The notes under the pieces: model-generated | Database searches by the model: none | Told to the model about the DNA's origin: nothing | Seen by the model: only the letters and a program-made list of their open reading frames with translations | Shown: positions 1 through 6,993 of the stretch, piece by piece | Layout of the letters: each line of letters opens with the position of its first letter | Position numbering within the stretch: position 1 is the first letter of the stretch | Translations under genes and position numbers: made by a program | Assembly (NCBI GenBank): GCA_035327305.1 | Contig: DAOLDL010000046.1 | Location: forward strand, 1 to 23,445 | Length of the DNA stretch: 23,445 nt | Direction: 5' to 3' | DNA from: CALMUP01 sp035327305 | GTDB lineage: Bacteria > Verrucomicrobiota > Kiritimatiellia > CAIVKH01

Positions 1-260
1 AAAGCGGAGGCATAACAACCTCGCGTTATGTCGAGCATTTCGCAACGCCTTGCAGCCGAAATGACTGCGGCTCGGCGCCGCCAGCAACTTCGGTTTTCGG
101 GTTGAGGGAACGTTCAGGGTTGAGGTGTCGGATTTCAGGTTTCAGGAACGGGATTACGACCTTAACCCGGATAATACATGAGCGAGTGGCCGTCTCGACT
201 AAAACAGTCTTATATTGCTGGCCCTCCCAGACAAATATAGGCAACTCCCCGACAATTTCG

Positions 261-288
261 ATAGACGTGCTTTATTGTTCACGTCTAT
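261..288. promoter_or_regulatory. 9-bp perfect inverted repeat upstream of the TPR/Exb operon
   Basis: ATAGACGTG (261-269) and CACGTCTAT (280-288) are perfect reverse complements separated by an AT-rich 10-nt loop. The right arm runs into TATAGT (286-291), which resembles a sigma-70 -10 box about 50 bp before the operon start, although no good -35 is visible 17 bp upstream. It could be an operator for the six-gene operon or a hairpin ending an upstream transcript; there is no T-run after it on the plus strand, so an operator is preferred. Confidence 0.4.
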
Positions 289-303
289 AGTACGTCGATA
301 GCG

Positions 304-327
304 CCGGGGCACACTACCCGACCCCGG
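304..327 (+). promoter_or_regulatory. GC-rich stem-loop just before the TPR operon start
   Basis: CCGGGG (304-309) pairs with CCCCGG (322-327) across a 12-nt loop, ending 17 nt before the ATG at 345. In an mRNA starting near the TATAGT at 286-291 this would form a hairpin in the short 5' leader and could influence ribosome access. No T-run follows, so it is not a standard terminator. Confidence 0.3.
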
Positions 328-344
328 ACAAATTCGTGTGGGAC

Positions 345-3167
345 ATGGCGGCGTTTAAAAAGAGATCAAAGAGATCTTGGCTGTACGTATGCGGTTGCGC
401 CTTGCTTCTGCTGGGGTTGGTCTATCCACAACCTGCGCTCGCCCAGGACGATCTCGGTCCCGAGGAAATGTATACCCGCTCCATTCAATTGTTCACCCAG
501 GGAAGATTCGCCGACTCCATTCCTTTCTTCAGCCGCTTGTTTGCCATGTTCGGCAATGAGCCTGAATACGCCAAGGAAATGGAAAACGTGCTATACGGGA
601 TGGGTAGTGCGTATTACAACACCGGCCAGTTCATGGAAGCGGTGGAAGCGTATACGGAGTTCATCAAGCGTTATCCCCAGGCCCGCACGATTGATGAAAT
701 TCACTTCCGCCTCGCCGCCGCAAATCAAATGCAGGAAAAGTATGACGACGCTGTCGCAACATACGAAAAACTGATCGCGACATGGCCCCGCTCTCCTTTT
801 AATGAAGATGCGTCATTTCAAATCGCCATCTGCCATATGGCCGGCGAAAATCCGGAAAATTCCGTGGCCGCGTTCGAGTCGTTTGCGGAAAACTACCCAA
901 AATCGGATTTGTATCCGCAGGCCATGGTGTTTCTGGCGCGCGCTTATTTTCAAGGTGGCGATTACGAACGCGCATTGCAAAACCTGGAAAAAGCCGGCGA
1001 GAAAACCAAGTCGCTGGATCACCTGGTCTACGCAAATTTCCTGGCCATGGAAATCGGCGACGCGGCATTTGAGGACACCGAGTATTACACGGCGCTTCGC
1101 GCGTTCCGGCGCGTCCGCACATCGCAGTCCATGATAAAGTTCCAGCGATCATTGGTCGAGAAAGCCGAGGCCGCGCTGGTGGAATCGATGAAAAAACAGG
1201 TCGGTCTGGCCGATCTTCCGGCCCACTTCCGGCAGGAACGCAGGTTGCGGGCTTCCTTGATCACACTCAAGGAGGCGCTCGAAAAGTTGGCGTCCACGGC
1301 CGATTACGATGCGGCGCTGTTTCATCGAATCGGTCGCTGTTTTTTCAGTGTCGACCGCTTCTGGGAAGCGCGCATTGCCTATGAAAGGGTCGTCAACGAA
1401 ACAAAGGATGCCGTACTTCAGGAAACCGCCCATTTCGATCTAATTCTCACGCTGAACCGATTGCGTCGCTTCGATGACCTCGTCGAAGCCGCTGATAAAT
1501 ACCTGGCCACCTACGGCAAAGACCAGAAGCTGATTGAAGCCGAACGGGTTCCCGCCGTCGCATTCATGCGCGCGGAATCCTTTGTCAACCAGGAGCGTTT
1601 TGAAGAGGCGGAAACAGAAATGGCGGCGCTCCAACGCGTCTACCCAAAGCACAACCAAATGCCGCGCATCAAATTTTACCGCGCCTTATCCATCGCCATG
1701 CAGGAACGCTTCCAGGAAAGCATCGATTTGTTCAAGGCCTGGCTCAAAGAGTATCCCAACAACATGCTCGGCGCGGAAGTGGCCTATTGGCTTCCCATCG
1801 CGATGTTTTACGACGGCCAATACGCCAACGCCATCCCGATGTTCGACGCCTATGTTGAAGAATATTCCATGACCGTATACGCACCCGAAGCGGCCTACCG
1901 CTCGGCTTTATGCAAATATTCCATGGAGGATTTCGACAAGGCCGCCGAGGAACTTGAGGCCTGGCTGGAAAATTACGGCGACCACATTTTCCAATGGGAA
2001 GCCAGAGTCACATTAGGCGATGCCTATTCGGCGGTAGGACGGCTTGAAGAGGCAAAGGTTGCTTACCTTAGCGCCATTGTCCCTGAAGCCGGCCCCATGG
2101 AATATCTCGCCCTCACCCAAATCAACAAGGTGTTCAAGGCGCTCGACACCGAAAACGATTACCGGCAGATGGCCGATACCCACATCCGGTTCATCCAAAA
2201 CAACCCGAATTCACCCAACATGGTTGAGTCGGCTTACAACGCCGGATGGGCGTTGCGACAAATCGGCCGGGTCGATGAAGCGCGTCGGCTTTACTGGTCA
2301 ACCATCGAACGATTCGGCAACAACAAGATGTGGGACGGATTCGGCCCCCTGCTCAAGGATTTGCGCGGGATGTACCGTGACATGTCAGCCGAAGCGCTGG
2401 AGAAGGAATTCGAAGGCCTGGTCAACAAGGCCCGGGCGGCCAACCGCCCCACACTGGTGTCGCGCCTTGCGAAGGAAATGCTTTCCTGGCGCGATATGAC
2501 CAACGCGGAACGGGCCGCGGAACTCGATCGCAGATTTGACGCATCCATTCTGGACGCCGAAGCGCTGGCGTTTATGGGCAACGCATACATTCGCGCCGGC
2601 GAAATCGATCGGGGTCGCGAGTTGCTTGAACTTCTGCTCAAGGAATTCCCTCGCTCCAAATACGTCGATGTCGCCTACGCCCGCAAAGCCGAGGCGCTTT
2701 TACAGGAAAAGAAAAATGCGGAGGCGTTGGCCGCCGCGGAAATGGCCATCGAAAAAGCCACGGAAACCACGGTCATGATGGAGGCGGTATTCACCAAGGC
2801 CCAGGCGTTGAAAGCTCTCGGCAAATACCAGGAAGCCATCGAGGAATTCAACATGGTACTGGCCAGTCGCGCCGCGCCGCGCCCGCTCAAACCCAGAGCC
2901 ATGCTGGAGGCCGCCGCCTGCTTTGAAGCGATGGGCGACTTCAACAAGGCGATTCCCTACTATCAGCGCATATATGTGATGTACGCGGCTTACATTGAAG
3001 AAATGGCCCAGGCCTATCTTCGAAGCGCTGTCGCCTTTGAAAAAATCCGCGATCGCGAGGCGGCCATCAATACGTACCGTGAAATGATGGCTATTCCATC
3101 TCTGGCCGGCCGACCGGAAGTTGAGGAAGCGCAGAAAATGCTACAACGACTGGAGGCGGGATCATGA
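345..3167 (+). CDS. Large exported TPR-repeat protein (first gene of Exb/VWA operon)
   Basis: The protein is about 940 residues. It has an N-terminal Sec signal peptide (basic AAFKKRSKRS, a Leu-rich core and an ALAQDD cleavage site) and is then almost entirely helical TPR-type repeats of the YbgF/BamD style, with patterns such as AYYNTGQFMEAVEAY and ALKALGKYQEAIEEF. Roughly 20 repeats fit the length. It probably acts in the periplasm as a scaffold or peptidoglycan-associated factor for the ExbB/ExbD motor encoded downstream. The in-frame GTG at 336 would add three residues; ATG at 345 is preferred because it sits directly before the basic n-region. The last codons overlap the next gene by four bases (ATGA), implying translational coupling. 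No enzymatic motif is visible; the specific function is unknown. Confidence 0.88.
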   Translation: MAAFKKRSKRSWLYVCGCALLLLGLVYPQPALAQDDLGPEEMYTRSIQLFTQGRFADSIPFFSRLFAMFGNEPEYAKEMENVLYGMGSAYYNTGQFMEAVEAYTEFIKRYPQARTIDEIHFRLAAANQMQEKYDDAVATYEKLIATWPRSPFNEDASFQIAICHMAGENPENSVAAFESFAENYPKSDLYPQAMVFLARAYFQGGDYERALQNLEKAGEKTKSLDHLVYANFLAMEIGDAAFEDTEYYTALRAFRRVRTSQSMIKFQRSLVEKAEAALVESMKKQVGLADLPAHFRQERRLRASLITLKEALEKLASTADYDAALFHRIGRCFFSVDRFWEARIAYERVVNETKDAVLQETAHFDLILTLNRLRRFDDLVEAADKYLATYGKDQKLIEAERVPAVAFMRAESFVNQERFEEAETEMAALQRVYPKHNQMPRIKFYRALSIAMQERFQESIDLFKAWLKEYPNNMLGAEVAYWLPIAMFYDGQYANAIPMFDAYVEEYSMTVYAPEAAYRSALCKYSMEDFDKAAEELEAWLENYGDHIFQWEARVTLGDAYSAVGRLEEAKVAYLSAIVPEAGPMEYLALTQINKVFKALDTENDYRQMADTHIRFIQNNPNSPNMVESAYNAGWALRQIGRVDEARRLYWSTIERFGNNKMWDGFGPLLKDLRGMYRDMSAEALEKEFEGLVNKARAANRPTLVSRLAKEMLSWRDMTNAERAAELDRRFDASILDAEALAFMGNAYIRAGEIDRGRELLELLLKEFPRSKYVDVAYARKAEALLQEKKNAEALAAAEMAIEKATETTVMMEAVFTKAQALKALGKYQEAIEEFNMVLASRAAPRPLKPRAMLEAAACFEAMGDFNKAIPYYQRIYVMYAAYIEEMAQAYLRSAVAFEKIRDREAAINTYREMMAIPSLAGRPEVEEAQKMLQRLEAGS

Positions 3168-4069
3168 AAACAATCCGGCTTCGCAGATGGATGCTTTGCT
3201 TGTTGCTACCCCTGGTATTTCTGCCGGACATTGCGCCGGCCCAGACCACGCGTGAACGCGGACTGGGTCCTTACACGCTGGTGACCAGACGCGGTGAAAT
3301 CACCGCCCGCATATTGCGGCGTGAGGGCGACATGATCTGGGTCGACCGGCTTGCCCAATCCGGAAATTGGATCGAAACCGGCGTTGCCAAGCGGGACATC
3401 ATCGAATTTCGCGCGCCGCGCCCCCGGTTGTTTGAGCTGGCCGATCAGGCCGAGACGCCTGAACAGATCGCGGCGGCCATCGATCAAATCCGCCGCATGA
3501 TCGCCCAACTTCGTCCGTACCGCGATTTGCCCGGAATACCCGTTCACGATGGTTTATTGTTGCAGGCTCAACTGAACGAACGGCGTGAGTTCTGGCGTGA
3601 AGCCCTGCAAATATATGAGGAACTGCTGGGACAGACATACGAAATGAAGGACCGGCAAGCCATTCGCTACCGCGCCGGACTTGCGCTTTGGCAAATGAAG
3701 AACAAAGAGCGCGCGCTAACGTATCTTCTGGACGATCCGATTCCCGACGAAGACCTCGATTTGTTATCCCTGGTCCTGTACGCGCGCGGCGATTCGCAGG
3801 CATCCATCGGCAATCACCGGGAAGCCGTCGACACATTTCTGCGCATGATTGTGTTTTATCCTTTTACCCAAAACAATGAACCGAAAGCATTGGCCGGAAT
3901 CATTCCCAGTTTTATCGCCATGCAGGATTGGGATGCGGTAATGAAGTCTCTTGAAGCATTGCAACGCGATTATGCGGAATCCGAAGAATCCGCCGCCGCG
4001 GAAAAAATCATTCAACAGTACACGCAGAAAATCGAAGCGGAAAAACAATATCAAGTAAGTCAGGAATAG
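3164..4069 (+). CDS. Exported TPR-like protein, second gene of Exb/VWA operon
   Basis: This 301-residue protein has a signal peptide (KTIRLRRWM, a hydrophobic Leu-rich stretch and cleavage near IAPAQ). A short beta-rich segment follows at about residues 35-85 (GPYTLVTRRGEITARILRRE, then a WVDRL motif), resembling small SH3-like or LSM-like folds. The C-terminal two thirds is helical with TPR-like repeats. The gene overlaps its upstream neighbour by ATGA and lies 20 bp before the ExbB-like gene, so it is part of the same operon. It is probably a periplasmic partner of the larger TPR protein. I do not recognise a named family; the role is inferred from context. Confidence 0.82.
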   Translation: MKTIRLRRWMLCLLLPLVFLPDIAPAQTTRERGLGPYTLVTRRGEITARILRREGDMIWVDRLAQSGNWIETGVAKRDIIEFRAPRPRLFELADQAETPEQIAAAIDQIRRMIAQLRPYRDLPGIPVHDGLLLQAQLNERREFWREALQIYEELLGQTYEMKDRQAIRYRAGLALWQMKNKERALTYLLDDPIPDEDLDLLSLVLYARGDSQASIGNHREAVDTFLRMIVFYPFTQNNEPKALAGIIPSFIAMQDWDAVMKSLEALQRDYAESEESAAAEKIIQQYTQKIEAEKQYQVSQE

Positions 4070-4089
4070 AAAAGAAACGAGGCGCGATT

Positions 4090-4848
4090 ATGAACATACG
4101 AAAATTGATCTTGGCCGCCATGCTTTCCATGGCGTTGTGTATCGGGTGGACCGCAGTGGCGATGGCGCAAGACGCCAACGAACCTGTTGCGCCCAAGAAA
4201 ACCACGTTGATGGATCTGATCAAGGGCGGAGGCTGGGCCATGTGGCCGCTGGGCACGCTTTCGTTTGCCATGATCGCCATGGCCACCGTCAACTATCAGA
4301 AAATCAACACCAACAAAATGATTCCCCCGGAGACCCTGGGACAGCTCAAAGTGTCCGCCAAGAACCAGGATGTTCAGAAGGTCTATGATCTGGCCACAGC
4401 CGTTCCCAGCTTGTTTACAAATGCGCTGGCGGCGGGGTTGCGCAAAATGAACCCGGATGATCCAATCGGCTCCAAATCACTGGTGGAGGAAGCCATATCC
4501 GAGGCCGTTGGACGCGAAGAGGCGCAATTTGGCTTCTGGATCAACTTCCTGTCCCTTATCTCGGCGGTTTCGCCCATGGTCGGCCTGCTGGGAACGGTCA
4601 GCGGTATGATCGGCGCGTTCCAGAAAATCGGCGCCGGTGGCATGGGTAAACCCGAAGTGCTTGCGGGCGACATTGGACAAGCCCTGATCACCACGGCGAC
4701 CGGACTGGTAATCGCCATCCCCGCCATGTTCTGTTACTTCCTTTTCCGCAATCAACTCAACCGCATCATCCAGAAGGCGGAAGGTGAGTTCTCGGAAATT
4801 CTTGATGAATTGACCGCGTCCGGCGTCGGCTACGAAGAAGAGGCCTGA
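4090..4848 (+). CDS. MotA/TolQ/ExbB family proton channel protein
   Basis: This 252-residue inner-membrane protein forms, with ExbD/TolR partners, a channel that converts proton-motive force into mechanical work in the envelope. It starts with a cleavable-looking signal peptide (residues 1-26, ending AVAMAQ), a feature of the long ExbB variants of several Gram-negative phyla. A first membrane helix lies near residues 48-68. The hallmark region SPMVGLLGTVSGMIGAF follows (about 160-180), then a last helix with ALITTATGLVIAIPAMFCYF (about 198-220). A GAGG stretch (4080-4083) gives a reasonable ribosome binding site. It is followed by two ExbD genes; no TonB gene is nearby. ExbB versus TolQ cannot be settled from sequence alone. 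Confidence 0.94.
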   Translation: MNIRKLILAAMLSMALCIGWTAVAMAQDANEPVAPKKTTLMDLIKGGGWAMWPLGTLSFAMIAMATVNYQKINTNKMIPPETLGQLKVSAKNQDVQKVYDLATAVPSLFTNALAAGLRKMNPDDPIGSKSLVEEAISEAVGREEAQFGFWINFLSLISAVSPMVGLLGTVSGMIGAFQKIGAGGMGKPEVLAGDIGQALITTATGLVIAIPAMFCYFLFRNQLNRIIQKAEGEFSEILDELTASGVGYEEEA

Positions 4849-4867
4849 TTGTTAAGGGAATAACCTC

Positions 4868-5326
4868 ATGAAGATGAAACACCGGGAAGCGCCTGAACTC
4901 GACGTCGATATGACGCCGATGATCGACTGCGTATTTCTCCTGCTCATTTTCTTCATGGTGGTCGCCACAATGTCGAAAGTCGACATGACGCCGGAAATCG
5001 AATTGCCGGTGGCGCCCAAGGCGGCCATCGCCGAGGACTTGCGGGCGCGCGGCATCATCAATATTTTGCCCGTGGGTGTTGTCACCGCCGCCGGGGAAAC
5101 CGTAACCGAGCAAAAACCATTCATGGTTTCCGGCTCCCTGACCGATGATTCCGGATTGAGGAAAGTTATCGGCGAACGGCGGGCCGCCGAACCGGAACTG
5201 CGCGTGGTCATGCGCATCGACCAGAACACAAATTTTGAAATCGTTCAACGGGCCATCAAATCCTGCGCCGAAGCGGGCGTTTTTGACGTGATTTTCTCTT
5301 CGTACCAAAGCTCGGGAAGCCTCTGA
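4868..5326 (+). CDS. ExbD/TolR family biopolymer transport protein (copy 1)
   Basis: This 152-residue protein has the standard ExbD architecture: a short cytoplasmic N-terminus, one membrane helix (about 16-38) carrying the conserved proton-relay aspartate (D20 in the motif DMTPMIDCVFLLLIFFMV), and a periplasmic domain. It would pair with the ExbB-like channel 19 bp upstream. The helix-coding DNA (4904-4959) matches the same part of the next gene at 53 of 56 bases, while the periplasmic domains differ strongly. The periplasmic part contains an insert with ARGIINILPVGVVTAAG resembling the small-beta ExbD fold. The next gene starts 2 bases after the stop. Confidence 0.94.
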   Translation: MKMKHREAPELDVDMTPMIDCVFLLLIFFMVVATMSKVDMTPEIELPVAPKAAIAEDLRARGIINILPVGVVTAAGETVTEQKPFMVSGSLTDDSGLRKVIGERRAAEPELRVVMRIDQNTNFEIVQRAIKSCAEAGVFDVIFSSYQSSGSL

Positions 5327-5328
5327 TC

Positions 5329-5772
5329 ATGGCGAAAAAGAAAAAACTTAGCCAGGCAACTCTGAAAGTCGACATGACGCCGATGATCGACTGCGTGTTC
5401 CTCCTGCTCATTTTCTTCATGGTTTCCTCCACCATGCACCGGCAGGAAGCGGACATCAGCTTCTCATTGCCGGGCACGGCGGATCAGTCCGAACCCGTGG
5501 AAATACCCGACGAACAGATTATCGAAATCAACGACGACGGCACGGTGTTGCTCAACGATTTGCAGTACGACTCGCCGGACAGCCGCGACATGCCCGAATT
5601 GCTTGATACATTGATCCGCTTCAAGGCCACGGCTGACGCCAACAAGGTCGAGGCCATGATCACCATTGCACCGTCCGCAAAAGTTAAACATCAACGGGTG
5701 GTGGATGTCCTCAACGCCTGTGCGGCGGCGAAGATTGCCAACGTCACATTCGCCTCGGAGGACGACGCATGA
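5329..5772 (+). CDS. ExbD/TolR family biopolymer transport protein (copy 2)
   Basis: This 147-residue protein is a second ExbD/TolR homologue, with a lysine-rich start (AKKKKLSQ), a single membrane helix and the conserved aspartate at D21 in DMTPMIDCVFLLLIFF. The periplasmic domain includes IIEINDDGTVLLND, typical of ExbD, and ends with a VVDVLNACAAAKI segment. Two ExbD paralogues beside one ExbB is a known arrangement in PVC bacteria and some proteobacteria and suggests a hetero-dimeric stator. The stop overlaps the start of the VWA gene by ATGA, preceded by GGAGG, so the two are translationally coupled. Confidence 0.94.
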   Translation: MAKKKKLSQATLKVDMTPMIDCVFLLLIFFMVSSTMHRQEADISFSLPGTADQSEPVEIPDEQIIEINDDGTVLLNDLQYDSPDSRDMPELLDTLIRFKATADANKVEAMITIAPSAKVKHQRVVDVLNACAAAKIANVTFASEDDA

Positions 5773-6908
5773 GTTTATCGATGAAAGATCTCGGCGCCGT
5801 ATGGTCGGGCGGTAAAAAGGGCAAGGACCAGAAGAGCGACAAGGCCGCGCAAATCAAGGCGGTTATCATCAGTATCGTCGCGCATGTCGCGTTGATTGCC
5901 GGAGCGGGTTATCTGACCGTGCTGGTGATTTCCGGCCGTGAAAAAGTCATGTTCGAGGCCAAGCAACCGCCTTCGATTCCCGCTCGAAAACTGGAACACA
6001 GCATCCGGGTCAAACAAATGCAGGAGCAAGTGCGCAAACCCCAGATTCTTCAGCGATTGGTATCGCAGGCGCCAAGCGCCGTCGCGCTTCCCGAATTGCC
6101 CAAGATGGATACGCCGGACATGAAAAAAATGCGCGACACGCCGCAGATGAACCAAAGCGTGAGCATCCTCGGCGACCTTGGCCGGGCCGGCGGCGGACTG
6201 GGTCGCGGGCAAACCGGCGGCGGCGGATTTTCCGACGCGCAGTTCTTCGGACAAAATGTCCGCACACGCGCGGTTATCATTGCGTTCGACAACACACAGA
6301 CCGTCATCAACAAAGGTTTGTTGCCGATTCTGGCCGAGGAAACCGGAAAACTTCTTCAAGGACTTACCCCGGCAACCAAGTTCAACCTGATTGCATTTGT
6401 CGATGGTTCGGCATCGTTGTTCCCGGCCATGGTTTTCGCCACCCAACAGAACAAACAAAAAGCCATTGATGGTTTGAGAATCTTATCCACCGAAGACCGC
6501 CGGGTCAGAACACGCGATACAAAGGCTTCGGGCGGCGACTCCGCGGATTGGCATGCGCGGGGGTTTGTGCCCAACATCACCGGCAACCTGCCGGGTTACT
6601 CCGGAAGCAGTCCCTGGAAAGCCATTGAGATGGCGGCGGAAATGGAAGCGGATACGCTGTTTATCATTACCGATGACGATTTGCCAAATATCAAGCAGGG
6701 CACGGCCCGGGCCGGTACGCAGATTGAAACCCACACCCGGGACATCCAACGTTTCGTCACGGATTTTCAGAAAAAGTCAGGTCGCACGATGAAAATCAAT
6801 GTTGTGATCTACAAACCCAACACGCGAAACGAAAAAGCGCGCGAAGCCATATCCTTTTACCGCAGTCTTGCCCAATCAACCGGCGGTCGTGCGACAACGG
6901 TGGATTAA
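5769..6908 (+). CDS. Membrane-anchored VWA-like protein, last gene of Exb operon
   Basis: This 379-residue protein has a basic cytoplasmic N-terminus, one membrane helix (about 29-54), a Pro/Gln/Lys-rich stalk (about 60-130), a Gly-rich linker (about 138-153) and a C-terminal alpha/beta domain from about 165 resembling von Willebrand factor A. The MIDAS-like loop reads D174-N-T-Q-T, so both usual serines are threonines; a second acidic loop TDDD lies at 301-304 after the strand TLFII. The topology matches TonB or TolA: a single N-terminal helix, an extended periplasmic stalk and a C-terminal domain. It is therefore the likely effector of the ExbB/ExbD motor, perhaps recognising a protein or cell-wall ligand. 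VWA assignment is moderately sure; metal binding is unproven. Confidence 0.85.
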   Translation: MSLSMKDLGAVWSGGKKGKDQKSDKAAQIKAVIISIVAHVALIAGAGYLTVLVISGREKVMFEAKQPPSIPARKLEHSIRVKQMQEQVRKPQILQRLVSQAPSAVALPELPKMDTPDMKKMRDTPQMNQSVSILGDLGRAGGGLGRGQTGGGGFSDAQFFGQNVRTRAVIIAFDNTQTVINKGLLPILAEETGKLLQGLTPATKFNLIAFVDGSASLFPAMVFATQQNKQKAIDGLRILSTEDRRVRTRDTKASGGDSADWHARGFVPNITGNLPGYSGSSPWKAIEMAAEMEADTLFIITDDDLPNIKQGTARAGTQIETHTRDIQRFVTDFQKKSGRTMKINVVIYKPNTRNEKAREAISFYRSLAQSTGGRATTVD

Positions 6909-6921
6909 GAAACAAACGCGA

Positions 6922-6966
6922 TGCGCCACACGGTGGCGCTACTACACCATCAAGGGATCGCCCCCC
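6922..6966. repeat. REP-like hairpin element, copy 1
   Basis: The hairpin GCGCCAC-ACG-GTGGCGC (6923-6939; 7-bp perfect stem) is flanked by a sequence that reads GTAG on the minus strand (6945-6942), two bases from the stem. Positions 6922-6950 are identical to 11972-12000, and over 6922-6966 about 41 of 45 bases match. A GTAG foot beside a palindrome is the hallmark of REP sequences mobilised by RAYT (TnpA-REP) transposases. It lies between the convergent 3' ends of the VWA gene and recN, so it might also end transcription. No RAYT gene is in the window. Confidence 0.75.
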
Positions 6967-6993
6967 CCAGAAGACACCGAATAATTCTTCACG

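Larger units (their letters stand above)
1..344. other. Non-coding leader region with repeated words and inverted repeats
   Basis: No convincing gene is seen here; the only ORFs are short, overlap each other on opposite strands and encode nothing recognisable. The stretch at about 100-150 is built of recurring G-rich words (GGGTTGAGG near 102 and again near 118, then TTTCAGG twice near 136-148), which looks like degenerate interspersed repeat. A small inverted repeat CATAAC/GTTATG sits at 11-30. Closer to the first gene are a 9-bp inverted repeat (261-288) and a GC-rich stem (304-327), listed separately. The upstream gene that precedes the TPR operon lies outside the window. Confidence 0.5.

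Noticed and set aside
26..290. Two short overlapping ORFs on opposite strands (26-244 minus, 102-290 plus)
   Set aside because: They encode nothing recognisable, lack ribosome binding sites and overlap repeated words and an inverted repeat; treated as non-coding.
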